This document shows positions 46,611-59,804 of a stretch of DNA of 64,000 nucleotides, piece after piece. The DNA comes from Toxotes chatareus (taxonomy: Eukaryota; Chordata; Actinopteri; Toxotidae): contig CM028902.1 of assembly GCA_016801885.1 (NCBI GenBank), positions 19,573,080-19,637,079 on the forward strand, written 5' to 3'. The stretch's first letter is position 1. Each line of letters begins with the position of its first letter. A program made the position numbers and the translations under genes. The notes beneath the pieces are model-generated. The model had not been told where the DNA came from. It saw only the letters and a program-made list of their open reading frames with translations, and ran no database searches.

Positions 46611-49600
46611 TTATTACCCATAGGTAAAGTAAGGTATTTTCAGAATTCACTCTCCTTTTAGCTCTATTTTTGGTCTTCACCATCTCCTGAGAAAAATATC
46701 TGGCTCTTGAAAAGCTAAATGCTCCACCATGTTCAACAGCTAGTCACTTCCATTGTCCAGTATTATGAGAGTTGTGAGAGTGAACCAAAACCAAAAGTTG
46801 TGGGCCAAAAATCCACAACAATTGACTAAAAGACTAAAGCTGCATGGCTAGTGATAATTGTCTGTGTCATCATGAGTGGCTCCTTTTACAGTAGTCATCT
46901 GATGCCTTGTTAACACAGATAGCTGCATTTAAACAACATTGTGTGCAAATGTTAATGGGGAGTACATAGCCGAGGTCATATTGTTGTTGGCAAACTACAT
47001 CTTACAGTTCATAATGATGAGACCACTGACTGTCTGGTAAATTGTTTGGATTTATGTTGTTTCCAATGGCCTTTTTTGTTTTTCAGGTAATTTATTCGTA
47101 TTCTTTCAGCTGTTTTCTCACACGAACTTCAAACAATGTCCACAGAATCAGGTCAGGACATTGGCTGGCGTTACCCTTTCACACTTGTAGCACACAACCA
47201 CTCTTTCTCACCTACAGGAAATACTCTGTAGGTGCTGTGAATTCTGTGGACAATGACCAGCAGTATTCACACATTGGCTCAGTTGGATGTTACACAGGCT
47301 TTGTGCTAAGGTAAAGTCCATTTAATGTCCGGTTCAACTGATTCAAACATTCTAGGTAATGTTTACTTACCTAGAACCTACTAGTTCAGGGTTGCAGTGC
47401 ATGTGCAAATGTGTTATACCCAATCATAGCACCCACAGTCAGTTACAGCACACAGTGAGGGTGAGAGGCTGGTCATCAAAAGCCATCTATTGAAGCTTCA
47501 GTTTAAAAGCCTCCTGTTTCCAGATCAACGAGGGAGCAGGACATGCTTATATCCACTCACTCTCACACACACAGAGCACAGGGCTGGCCTCCAGTAAGCC
47601 ACAATGATTTCCATCACTCTCTGTCGACTATATTGACTGGCAAACTTCTCGAAGGGATCTCCATGAAAAATGGATGACTGTGTTGTTCTTCTCAGTCCTG
47701 GCATTGTTATACTAGGAGCATTAAGTGAGTCAACAGGCAGTGGAAAATCAGTCATGCAGAAACTCTTTCTAACTGCAACCTTGCTTTCTCAGAGGAAAAT
47801 ACATCAGGAGAAGAATGATGTTGAACATTGATCCTGTGCTATGCCTCCAGTCTGGCCTCTCTTTGTGACAGGATATGACAACGTAATGTAGGACCACAGC
47901 CCATGACAGCGCAGGGAGCTTATATCATAAATCAAATTCAAGTAGAGGTTGAGGGGTTTAGTGAAAGTCACAGGATTACAGTGAGCTGGATGGAGAGAGA
48001 CTGCCATCCAGCATTCTCCATTAAACGAACATCTCCATTAAATGATAAAAACAGTGGACTTTTACATAGCATGTTATACACGTTCACAAAGAAAGAAGTG
48101 TATGTGAGAAAGAAAAAGAAAATGGTAGAATAAATGCTAAAACAAAGACAGATGTGAGTGTCAGAGCTGTAGTACTCAGATGTAGTCAGAGTTCGAACTT
48201 TGGTCTTAAGATGTTTTAGTTTATCATCTCTGACTTGTCACAGTCTTGTGGGATTTGTGACTCGGGGTTTCACAGCGCTAAGCCAGCAGAAAATGTCAGA
48301 TGTTTTGGGGTGTGTGTGTTCACCCTGGTCTTACCAGAATCTCCAGCTTGTTCTGGCTGAAGATGGAAATTCTGATGTGGTTGTATTAAGGATATTCAGC
48401 TTGTTCAGCTGTAACTGCTCAACTCTGACTCATGGTTTATGTATTATCGTGGGACCATAAAAGAGAAATGTCACAAACTCACTGTTGAGTGGCTTCTACA
48501 GAATGAATGTTACTAAATGATAAAATAAATTAAGGATACAGCTGAAAATATTCCCAAGGAGGGAATATAACGTCGATGACAAAACATATAATGAGTTACA
48601 TTACTCTATGAGAAAAATGTAATTATATCTTGGAAATATATTACATTTTACAAAATTACAATTACAAAAGAGAATGTTAAGTACTTTCAGTTCAGTGTAA
48701 AGCCATTAAAACCTAGCAGATATATATGGATATTATACAGAACCAGTGCTGCAGAACTTTTTCTAGTCTGATTGAGAAGTACACTATCAACACTTTACTT
48801 AATACATTTACATTTTTCACACAGTCCACCAAAATAATAAGACACATCTCCTTCAGCTCTCATGGCACAGAAGAGTAATGAACATGATCAATAAATTTTC
48901 AAGACAAATAAGCCACTTCAAGCGGCACTAATCAATATGTTTATATTAACAATGGATTAAATGACTGTGTAATGTAAGAGGGGTCACTTGTGATGTGTAG
49001 TGATGAACCAAGATTTATCACCTGACTCTACAGTTCAAATCCACAGAGTCATTTAGCCTCTTTGCGATTACTGTTTTAGTTTTACACCCACAACCTCACC
49101 AAAATGAATGATATGTTGTTCCATGGCTGCTGAATGTGTAAGTAGACAACTAACGTGTTGGCCACATTAACTTCTAGAAGATGATCACATTGGACCCCCA
49201 AGTGGGCAAAAATAATTAATTACAAGAAAATATAATTAATTATAAGAAACAAAGTTCTAATTTGACTGTGTAAGAAAACAAACAAAACAGTAAACAAAAC
49301 TGTAAGGATGCTGTGATAAAGATGTTTCCCCAGAGGGGCAAAGCTCTGTATCTGTGTTGGATTGATGTAAGAACCTGGACTAATATAATGTTGTCCCTCC
49401 AGCATTCACCAGCAATATCCAATATGTGATACGTATAGAGGAGAGACATTGATTTTTGTGTCAGCCACTGATGTGTTTTATCAAAATAAAGGACAGCCCG
49501 GAGGAAATGTGTCCACACTTACTGGGGTTGACATTTCTTCCCAGATAAATCATAACTGTACAGACAGAAATAAAGCGTTGGGGAGTACATCTGTGTATGT

Positions 49601-51398
49601 ATACTTACAGGACTGTGCATGTGTGTGTGTGAGAGAAATCTAGCTGGCTGTGTAGTTGGCTCTGTCAACATAATCTTAGAATTGTGAAGAGCCCTTGATG
49701 TTCGGAAATTTTTCTCATTCTGTAGCTCAGCTTGGCAGACTTGGCCTTAACTTGCTGTGCTTGGACTTCTGTCTTGGACGGCGCTGGTAAGCTGCTTATC
49801 AGGTTGCATAGCTGATGATCCTTGTTTGCAGGATGAAGCTGATCAACAGAGTGCATGTTGTTTAAAAAGAGAGACGTATTCAGAGGATCTTATCTTCCTC
49901 AGAAGACCATCACAGACCTTCTGATGTCCAGCAGAGCTTGACAGCAGGACCCTGCCACTGGTTAGTCAACTTCTAACACTCATCAGTGATTAGATGGCAG
50001 GATAACACAGTTGTGAACATCAATATTTTACATCATAGTAATGATTATCTGAGATCATATGAAAGAGAATCTTTGGCGACGCAGTTGGATTCGTGATACA
50101 TGCAGATGGCAGCTGATTAGAAGAGCAACTCCCTTCTTATTTTCGTGTGGATTCCATCACGCTTATTTGCAGCATTAGGTTTGGAAGTCACTGGAAATAC
50201 TGTAACTAAATCCTGTGCAAGTTTCCAGCTTTCTGTTGCTGCAATATCATCTGTATCAACATAATTACAGTAAGTGGTTTCTATTTTGGTGGCACATACT
50301 GTAGTAGGTGTGGAAGTCAGAATAAAACAGCACTGCCTCTACATCAAACACCAAAACGTAGGATGGCCTTTTCAAGCCTCCCATGATATTTACTATATCA
50401 CTACCTCCTTTGCAGATACGTAATTACTGCAGTGGGAAACAATCAATGACATCCTCATGGTTTCTCTGTGCTGGCTTCTTGCCACCATGAGAGGAGCTTT
50501 TTCTGTTATGACATCCATGTTCAGCCGGCAGAGTTTACAAAGAAGCAGAAGCTAATCTCTGTGAGCTGACCTTTAGTGTAGAGCGGTGTTGACGACAGCC
50601 ATAAGGATATTTTTTAACCACCATCTTGCTTTTTAGACGGGAAATGTGTGTGGGTTTCAACAATGCCATTATAAAAGAGGACAATGCAAATCATGCAGGA
50701 GATTTGCCAATGGCACTTCCTGCTAACTGACGTTAATAGTGTGTCTTCCAAGGCACAGACAACCCCTGACTGTCAGTATTAGGGAAATGAGAGTGGAATG
50801 ATGGGGTAGTGGCTGGGAGGCAGTTGGGGGGGCAGAAGACTCCACAGGCCATGTATTAGGTTTGAGCTTTAATCTCAATGTGGAGCAACAAACTGAGCCC
50901 AAGGGTTTCTATAAGACATTTCTCTCCATCTCTCTCTGTGTTTCTTCATGTCATTCATACTGTATCTTTTAACGCCCCTGATGTTCCCTTGTGCCACTCG
51001 TTGCTTAGAAATTTTCATAATTACAGGCTCTCCCAGTGTGTGGCTGGCATCTAATGGGGAGATGGGCTAATGTGTGTGACGTTAAGTGATTTTCTTTTTT
51101 CGTAGTGTACAAATTCAAGTGAGTTCCACCACCCACCAGTGTGTGTGCAGTCCCCACACACAAACTTACAAGCGCATGCATCATATGAACTCAAACTTAC
51201 ATTCCTTCCCCCTGTCCACAGTGAATCATCCGGTAGTGAAAAGTGGTTCAGCTGCACTGTGAGATCTTTGCTGTAATGAGAACTTTCAGAGTGTACAGTG
51301 TGTGAATGTATCAGCCTGCCGACCTAAAATTCACCCAACAATACTGGGACAAACTACAAGGACTCAAAGAGCGTTTTAGTTGTTTTTGTTTAATTGTT
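46611..51398. other. Nearly five kilobases without a recognised gene
   Basis: No exons or transposon coding segments recognised on either strand. Only short open frames without family resemblance. Confidence 0.5.
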
Positions 51399-51750
51399 GA
51401 CCGAAGGCCAGGGTGTCTCATTGTACGGCTGTGGAAGGCGGCACCCTGACCGAAGGCCAGGGTGTCTCATTGTACGGCTGTAGAAGGCGGCACCCTGACC
51501 GAAGGCCAGGGTGTCTCATTGTACGGCTGTGGAAGGCGGCACCCTGACCGAAGGCCAGGGTGTCTCATTGTACGGCTGTGAAGAGCGCACCACCCTGACC
51601 GAAGGCCAGGGTGTCTCATTGTACGGCTGTAGAAAGGCGCACCCTGACCGAAGGCCAGGGTGTCTCATTGTACGGCTGTAGAAGGCGGCACCCTGACCGA
51701 AGGCCAGGGTGTCTCATTGTACGGCTGTGGAAGGCGGCACCCTGACCAAG
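51399..51750 (+). repeat. 49-bp minisatellite, seven near-identical copies
   Basis: Units begin GACCGAAGGCCAGGGTGTCT at 51399, 51448, 51497, 51546, 51597, 51646 and 51695; an incomplete, diverged eighth starts at 51744. Spacing is 49 bases except one of 51. The second half reads CATTGTACGGCTGTGGAAGG then CGGCACCCT. Variation is limited to gtgg/gtag and short indels in units 4 and 5. Across each junction CACCCTG and CAGGGTG form a 7-bp inverted repeat around a 9-base loop. Confidence 0.97.
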
Positions 51751-52489
51751 GGCAAGGGATTACAGAAAAACCGTATCCTTCAGTGCCAACATTTACAATG
51801 AGCACCTGAAGGCAACACAATACAAGCCATACAGCCTATAATACAAACTCACTCACTTTTCTACACACAAACCTGTGTCAGTCGCCTTGATGACTAGGGC
51901 ATCTTCCAGCTTCTGTGGAGTATTGTGGTGGTTGATGAAATAATGCTATTTGATCCAGGGCTAAACCATAGCAGGTTCATATGCACAGCTTTGGATTAAG
52001 ATAGAGCCCTGCATATTTTTACATTACAGGGACCTACATGCAGAAACTGGGTTTTTATGTATGTACATATGTATGTATGTTGGTCTGGTGATTTCTTCTC
52101 ATTTAAATACCAAGTTGTACCAAGTAGCTCAGATTCCTTCACTTGTCAGCACAAGAAATAATTTCGTGTATAAAAAGCAAGACCGCGACAGAAGGGACGG
52201 GCGGCGGGCATTGTGGGGAAACTCCACTGTGAGCCGTGTGTATAAAGCAAGACCGCGACAGAAGGGACGGGCCAAGCGCCAACTGGGACAGAAAACGTAT
52301 GACAAAGTGTCTACATTTATATGCCATGATGCCAACACTTTCAAAAGATTTCCCCAAGGTTATGTAAACGCGTACTCTAATGGAATTAGTGGACTAAAGT
52401 CACCTCGACTTTCTTCCAAATAACGCACATTTCATTCATATTATAAATACAGGTCTTGCATTCCTGCACGGTTTTGTTTTTCTGATAAT

Positions 52490-52714
52490 CCTGCTCCCAG
52501 GATCACACTTATTCTGGCAGTCACTGTGGCTCAAGCAGAGAGGAGCTTTTCAAAGCTACAGTTGATCAAGTCGTACCTGAGGTCAACCATGTGTCAGGAA
52601 TGGCCCACTGGCCTTGCTGTCAACAGTATCAGTCACTCAATATGGGAGCAGGTTTCATATGATGACATTATTGATGATTTTGCATCAAAGAAGGCCAGAA
52701 AGGCCAGGTTTTAG
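52490..52714 (+). pseudogene. hAT transposase C-terminal (dimerisation) exon
   Basis: The frame encodes LILAVTVAQAERSFSKLQLI, then KSYLRSTM and a closing DDIIDDFASKKARKARF before a stop at 52712-52714. The AERSFSKL...YLRSTM signature is the hATC dimerisation domain, as in ZMYM1/THAP-like fish transposases. There is no ATG start: the segment would be the end of a longer protein whose N-terminal zinc-finger and catalytic regions are absent here. The last ~75 codons are intact. Confidence 0.85.
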
Positions 52715-53302
52715 CTTTTGGTTTTTAGTTTTTTTTTTAAATAGTGTTGTACTTAGATTTCTTTTAGTGTGTTTTCATTTGTGTGATGGATTTGTGCTAT
52801 TCAGAATATTTATTCTATATTTTATTGGCATATTATTCTTTTATTTTCTTTATTATTCTAAAGTAATAAAATTACATTGTTTTTATTTTATATTATTATT
52901 CTCTGTTGTTATGTGTGATTGTGTATTTTTTGCCACTTTTATGTATATAGAGTATATTAATTTAATTTCTGATAACTTTCATTTCTAAATTGTTTTGGCA
53001 ATGTTGGAGTTGGAGATTGTCATAATATAAATATTGTTAAAACATGGCTGTTTGTGTCAAGTGTCTTTTCTTTCTTTTGGGTGGGAGTGGGGGGGCGCTC
53101 GGAGGGGGTGTCACCCAGGGAGTAATCCAATGTAGAACTCTTTGTACTTCACGCTCAGCCGATGTTGGCTGAGCGTGAGCCTGAGCCCTCCAGCTCAGAA
53201 TTAGACAGCCATCTTTGGCCGTATTTAAGCAGATATTGTTGCTTGTGAGCAGTGACATAGGCAGCGGCATAAATCAGTATATCTACATTCTTTATCAAAA
53301 TC

Positions 53303-53380
53303 TGGGGGCGCAGTACCTTAAGAGTGCGGCTTTGGACTTTGGACCGGCCTGAGATCGGAGAGTCGTGGGTTCGATTCCAT
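53303..53380 (+). ncRNA. tRNA-like (Pol III type) sequence, possible SINE head
   Basis: GGTTCGATTCC at about 53367-53377 is a perfect match to a tRNA B box. About 50 bases upstream TACCTTAAGAG matches the A-box consensus at all but one position. The sequence between does not fold into a convincing tRNA by eye, and the downstream part is AT-rich (TTATTTTTATTG, then AAT repeats). A tRNA-derived SINE fragment within the hAT remnant is more likely than a working tRNA gene. Confidence 0.4.
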
Positions 53381-55574
53381 TGTTATTTTTATTGTTATGT
53401 GAAAATAATAATAATAATAATGGATTTTTTTACATTTTAATATATTTTATTAACATTAAATATTAATGATTGTTTCAGTTAAATAATAGGCTAGAAATAA
53501 ATTCACCCCCCCCCACCACAGTGTTCACGGAGGTGGAAACTATCAAGAGACCAAAAACAAAAAAATATACCAGGCTGTAAATATGGTTTTTTTTTAGGCT
53601 GTAAAGTTGGCTATTTTAACATGGGGGTCAATGGAGAATTGCTTACTTCTGGAGCCAGCCCCCAGCCGCAGCTGAGAAACGCGAACGCGGAAGTGATCCT
53701 CACTGCTTAAACCTATAACTCCCCCAACGGTTACGTTCCACTCTGTGCCACCTGCGGCTGCGAGGACAGACTGATCCTGCATTTTATAGAGTAAAAAAAC
53801 GTTCCGACCACCGGCCGGGAGCAGACCGGCCGTTCGGGACCAGCCCACCCCTGTGTAATATAGTCAGAAATGGATCAATGTGGTCCTTTTGTCCATATTT
53901 CACATCTTCTAACCCATGTCAAACATTTAAAATAAGATAAATAAGTTACATCTGAATTCCATAAGGCAAAATTAGACCTACAGGAGGGAAAAATGTAGGT
54001 GTAACTACTGACTAATTTTCATGCAGTAGCAATGTTTTGGCTCAGCCTGCTGGGCTTGATTACTTTTGAAACAATTGAGATGCCAAGGATAAGCCACTCG
54101 CTCATTTCTGTTGATTTATTATGGAGCCCATGGAATCGCTTCTCTCAGCTGGAGGTTTGGTGTCCTTGATAAACTATTGTCTAACCCATTCCTGACCCAT
54201 TCACCAGCTGCTCTCCCCTGTTTTACAGTCTCCAAATACTTCTATCAGACATATGGTATCCAGTAATATCATGTTCTTTGTCAATCTCACCACCCTTGCC
54301 TGCATAGAAATAAAAAATGTGACTGGATTCACAACACATAGCCAACACTAATGTTTTGTGTAACATCAGTATCAGAGTGTTAATGTGTAACTTCCATCAT
54401 GTGTGGTTTGGGCTCTGGGTTACTCAATCACACATTCGCCCTGCATCCATAACCCATTCACCAGTGAGCACCAGGCTATATCAACACTCTGTAGATTCTG
54501 TAAAATCATCTTTAGTTTTAAAATTATTTCGTAATAAAATAATAACACAGCTCTACAGCTGTCTTGAATTCATGTCTTAAATGTTGTCCGTAGCACTCTG
54601 TCATTTCACTAGCTGTCAGTCAGCCCACTGCATGATTAAGTCAGAGCAATCAAAACCGTGACAAGCTTACAAAACAATTCAGTTTAAATTAATATGCTCC
54701 AGATTTTTTGCAGAAGAAAATGGTCACTGTTGTGTTTAATGATTAAACCCCACAGCTATTTATTCAAAGTGAACAAATCATGCAGTTTTGTTATGTAGGT
54801 GAGCAAAGTGCTCTTACCCAACATGCTGGGATGACTCACCATTTTGGCGTTAATCACAATGTCTCTTTTTGTTCAGAGACCCAACAAATTTTACTGGTAA
54901 AATGGCACATGCTGGTAAATTAATAATGGTCTGATTAACATTTAGTTGGATTTTAGATGTTTTTTTTTCGAAAAGGTATTGTGTGAGCTTCTGATACTGA
55001 ATTACAGAATTCAGATTGAGTTTTATGTTTGTAAAATTGTAGACTTTGTAAATTCTACAATAATAGTCAGTGACCAAACCTACATAAAAGTATAGGGTAA
55101 ACATGGTACATTGCTATAAATCTAACAATACAAGCTTGATAGAAACTGAAACACCGCCCCTGCTATACTACCAGTGAGGAAATGAAAGAAGCATGAGTCT
55201 GTGTCATGTCAGTGGTTGTAGGTATCGCCCTTACTGATGCCAGCCAGAGTCCTGCCTAACATCCACATTAGGATTTCTTATGCTGCTGGTTTTCTTCGGG
55301 ACGCTGTCAAGCTGTGACCCCATCAGAGAGTCTCTGTGGCCTGTTTGTTCTGCTCTGTTCAATTTCTTATATTTCGTGTCACATTGTATCTCTCATTTTC
55401 TATTTTGTAACATTACACTCTGTACCTGTTGTACTGGGAGGGGGAGCTCTGTTTGTGGACCCACTCAAAAATGAGACATTGACCTTCAGCCTGGTCTCAT
55501 CACCTGCTCACATTTGAAAATCAACCAGAGTGGGGTGGAGGAACTTGGGGGGGTCTCAAGGTTGTGGCTCTATA

Positions 55575-55830
55575 TTAGGTTAGCTTAGTGGCACCTTCTG
55601 GTTTTCTAATGCCATAGAGAGAGACGTGGAGAGCAGTCTGTTTCCTGTTTGGGGTTTAACTAGCTGTTGTTTCAACCTGTTTCCACGCTTTATACTAAGC
55701 TAAGCTAACCAGCCATAGCCATAGCCATAACTTCATATTAACCAGAGAGTGGTATCGATCTTATCATGTAACTCATAGCAAGAAAGTGAATTATCATATT
55801 TCCTTCATGACTTCAATAAATTGGGGATAG
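55575..55830. repeat. Common percomorph interspersed repeat
   Basis: Phrases such as TTTATACTAAGCTAAGCTAA, GAGAGTGGTATCGATCTTAT and CTCATAGCAAGAAAGTGAAT are recognised from a repeat frequent in fish genomes and transcripts. The 8066-8160 fragment looks like another part of the same family. Confidence 0.6.
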
Positions 55831-58800
55831 TACATGTCTTTTACCTTTTACCTATTTCTCTGGTAAGCCTTATTCCTTATACAAGTTTCACTCAGTGATG
55901 TTGGACAGTTGGAGCAGCGTCTCCTTAGATACTCCAAACTCAAACAACAAAACAGAGACCAGCCTCTTGTCTCCAAGTTGCAGAAATAAATCACACATTA
56001 TTAAAAAGTGCAGAGAGGACAAAGCCAAAAAAAAAGCCAGAAGAACAGAACATATGAAATTTTTTAAAAAGCTGCTGATGCTCTCAGTGGGTTCAGCAAG
56101 TCATTGTTGTATTCATATGAACACAATCAGATACCACAATAAAAAAAAAAAAAGAAAGAAGATAGAGAGAGAGAGAATTCATCAGGCTCATTTGTCATCT
56201 TTCTCTGGACTACTGATGACTCCAGCCATGATTTATCGCTCTTACAGAGGCAGAGTTAATTTGAGCTTATGGTAGCAATGTCTGAACTCTAACGATGTCA
56301 AACTCTTGATCTCTCCCTTTGTGAATAAAAGTTTACATCATGTTCGACCAGTCAGTCAGTCAGGGACGTGACAGGCCACAGAGACGAGAGAAGAACAGAG
56401 GAAAAGAGGGGAAGGTGATTAAACGGTTGCAGATTGAAAGAGCCTGCTTTTTTTTTTTTTTTTAAATACAGAGATGACATTCTGGTTATCTGGCAAAGCA
56501 GAGAGTGTGCAACAGAATTATGGCCAATAGCTAATGAGCTACTTAGTGCTGGCAATGCTGCCAAGAGAGATGGACCTGCTGGCCGTTCAACTCATACACT
56601 CGTATAGTATAAACACACAAGTATCTGCATGTGACAGCACACTAATCACTAAAACAGATCTAATCTAAGAAACAAGAGAAGTTCCCAAGTGTGAAACAGA
56701 ATTTAGAAGTTGACATGTGATGTATATTTAGATGGTAAGGATGGAGTTCTTCATGACTGTTTTGCATTTTGCTCTTTTTTTATTCATCATTCAGTGTGTG
56801 ACAGATGAAATACGACACAGAATTGCTACCATACTGCCAAGTAGCATTACTTTCCTGGTCCGATATATAGAATGTCTTTTTGTTCTTGTTATGTCTTCGG
56901 GATATAGTATTTCACAGGCAGCTGTAGTAGTAGGAGCGTCCTTGTATTTTTATATGATTTATGTTTATAATGTCACCAGCAATAGTAAAAGTAGCTTCCA
57001 GAGAGCTCCAGCAAGGGGAATGTGTGACTTCTGAGCTGCGTTTTAGAGCACCCCATTCCACTCCCCAAGTCATTACAGACATGACCTGAAGAAAGTTTGT
57101 CTTGTAATTTCTTAACGCTGAATGCTCCCATTTTTAGGGGTGATTCTTTCATTTACGTTTATGTTAATTTGTTGAATACTGTACATTGGAAAGTACAGTA
57201 AAATGGTTTATTTGTATGTTTTCTACACGTATGAGCAAGCATGTTAAATGGTTTTCCTTTACCACAGTAAATGTTTGACAAAGAGTAATTTTAGAAGCTG
57301 GCTAATATCGGCAGATTTATATTTTACATGTTTTGTTGTGCTTCAGTGCTGGATATTGAAAGGAGAATTATAGCAATGCAAATGTCAACCAAATGTTTTC
57401 AGTAATAACACTGAATATGCTGGACTGTTATTTTTATGTGCATTTTTATATGTGTCAGAGTAATCCAAGTGGTCATGATAGTGGAACTGAAAAACGGTTT
57501 CTGAAGCAGCCCAAATAAGTGATTTCAACTGATCAGGCCAGTATACAGTTTGTTTTAACCTGGTGATCCTGCCTTGGGCAGCTTTAAAAGTATATCCAAT
57601 TCCTCTACCCCCCCAAAGAGTCAGGCCAGGTGAGCAGACCTGGCACGGGCTGACCCTTGATGACACTGATTGCTTAAGTAAGTGAGACATCTACACGGTC
57701 ACCCTGTGGCCTTGCTGACCAAAGATCATAGCTATCTCTCTGCCAGACCATCCGACTTCATTATCCAGCAGCAGGGGGAAACACAGAGATGCCTTAACTG
57801 AGTCTCAAGAGACACACAAGCTGGAAAATCACCTCCATCTCAGTATTTGATAGTCTACTTTATCCTCTGCTCTCTTTCTGTTCCCACCTGTTCCTGGCCT
57901 GATGCTTTCTGATCTACTCGCTGAACAGCGCAGGAAAAGGACAGTGAGAGAGATGCTGAGAGATGGCAGAAGGCTGAGAGTAAAAAAAAAGAGGTAGGAG
58001 GAGGCTACAGGAAAGAGGGAGCTTTGCTGAAACAACCCTTTTTGTCTGTTACTAGGAGAGCAGACCCCTTGATAAAAAGGGTACATTTTGCACTTTTCTG
58101 TGTCTCTCATTTGCCTCCCTCTCTGGCTTTCTCTTGCTCATGCTCATTACCACAGTGCCTTTTATCAACAGTGCATATGAATTTAGCTCCATGTCTGTCT
58201 CCTTCTTTCCAATTCTTTCTTATTCATAAATCTTCTCCTGTGCCTTCTCTGTGGGTGAAGATGACAGAAGCAGAGAATCATAGGCACCCAAAAGCCTTCT
58301 GCAGGCCCCTGATTCATCCCTGCTGCTTTCTGATCACAAGGGATGAACAGCAATCACCTGAAGGAAAAAGAGTTTAAATGTTCACACTTACCCTGTACTG
58401 GATTTGATGGATGCTACAGATAGCAAAGTAGCACATACTTTAAGAGATCTGTCCTATTCTATAAACTGGATTTGAGTAGGACACACTTTGTCACCAGATT
58501 CCCTGTAAATTTCAGAGGAATCTGGACATAAAGTGTAATCAAATCAATTCTATTTTTTCATTGTGTTCTACTCCATTAAAATGACCTTATTCATTCCTTG
58601 TGATGCAAAACAAATGCCGGAAGAATCTGACAAAAACTTGTTTCTGTTCATCTCTATAAAGTTGTGAATACAAATAAGAGATAATGGTGTTTAGCAAATT
58701 TTAGAACACATAAACAAGCCTAAGAGTCTATAGCCATGCTAGCAGCTCAGTGAGGCTGTTAGGTACAGTAGAGCTTTGAGCAAAATGATAAGGCCAGCAT

Positions 58801-59036
58801 GTTAACGTGCATATGACAACATGTCCTTGATCAGATGATGATCAGTCCCTAAGAGGGATGTTTTTCTGAACTCCCTTGGTGGCGGCCATTCCTTTCCTTC
58901 CTTTCCATTCTCAGTGGAAAATGCATTATTTCAAGATACCTTGGACATAAAAAAGCATTTTGATGATAGTTCTAGCAAGAAATATACATTAAAATTTCAC
59001 AATATTCCTTCAGTTCTTGTAAATTATCTTTGGTTG

Positions 59037-59058
59037 GTTTGTTATTGCAATAACAAAC
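59037..59058. repeat. Perfect 22-bp palindrome
   Basis: GTTTGTTATTG followed directly by CAATAACAAAC, embedded in GGTTT/AAACC-rich sequence about 140 bases left of composite copy B. Confidence 0.95.
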
Positions 59059-59195
59059 AAACCAAACCAAAACCATATATATTCTTATTTGGAATTCAGC
59101 ACAAACGTTCAAACGTTTGTAGATTTTATGGAAATATTATCATTAATAGTTACATACACATAAGCTCAGATAACTACATAATGTAAAGAATAAAA

Positions 59196-59804
59196 TTCAA
59201 TTCAATTCAATTTCAATTCAATTTTATTTATATAGTGCCTTCCACAATCAAAATTGTCTCAAAGCGCTTTATAGAGACCCAGAGCCTGACCCCAGAGCAA
59301 GCACTTAAGGCAGCAGTGGCAAGGAAAAACTCCCTTTTAACAGGAAGAAACCTTGAGCAGAACCTGGCTCAGATGGGGGACCCTCCTGCCGATGGCCGGG
59401 CTGGGTGAAAGGAGGAAAAGGAGGAAGATAGGACAGCTAGGAATGGAGGAGAGGAGGAGAAGGACATGCAGCATAATAAAAACAATGGACAATGTTAGAG
59501 GGTCAACATTTAGATTACAGTTAGTGAACAGTTAGTGGATAATGTGTGCTCAGCAGATAACAGTTATGATAGGAGACAGCACAGAGGCAAAAAGCTGTCA
59601 TGACTGGTAATTATTTACATTACAGTCTGAATAGAATATTAATCCAATATTTATCTGTAGCAGAATGGAACATTAAACATGTTAGAAATTGATCATTGTA
59701 AACAATAAACAGCAGCAGATGGGTGGAGCCAGGACCACAGAATAAATAGAAACAAAATTTAAAAAAAAAAAGGAAATTATTTTCTATGATGCTCTGATTT
59801 TGTT
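59196..59804 (-). mobile_element. 3' module of composite element B
   Basis: Begins on the plus strand with TTCAATTCAATTCAATTTCA, the complement of the ATTGA-type tail, then TTTTATTTATATAGTGCCTT. High identity to the reverse complement of 25117-25729 along its full length. The open frame at 59353-59535 lies inside it and is not a gene. Confidence 0.85.

Larger units (their letters stand above)
52166..53853 (+). mobile_element. hAT element remnant
   Basis: Contains the hAT transposase C-terminus (52490-52714) and ends with CAGCCCACCCCTG at 53841-53853, whose complement (CAGGGGTGGGCTG) is a hAT-type terminal inverted repeat. The left TIR was not found. A 36-base direct repeat with GTGTATAAA(AA)GCAAGACCGC lies at 52166-52202 and 52238-52272. 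Blocks at 52180-52402 and 53638-53705 recur, joined, at 37005-37245 on the other strand. The left boundary is approximate. Confidence 0.65.
53854..59195. other. Five kilobases without a recognised gene
   Basis: No exon recognised. It includes an old interspersed repeat at about 55575-55830, an A-rich run at 56143-56180, a T-run near 56450-56465, and a 22-bp palindrome at 59037-59058. The open frame 56732-57034 has a hydrophobic translation but no family resemblance. Confidence 0.5.

Noticed and set aside
53303..53380. A functional tRNA gene
   Set aside because: The boxes are good but I cannot pair an acceptor stem or a proper anticodon arm by eye; a SINE fragment is likelier.
56732..57034. 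100-codon hydrophobic open frame starting with ATG
   Set aside because: Looks membrane-like, but the DNA is T-rich and there is no signal of a known family or splice context.
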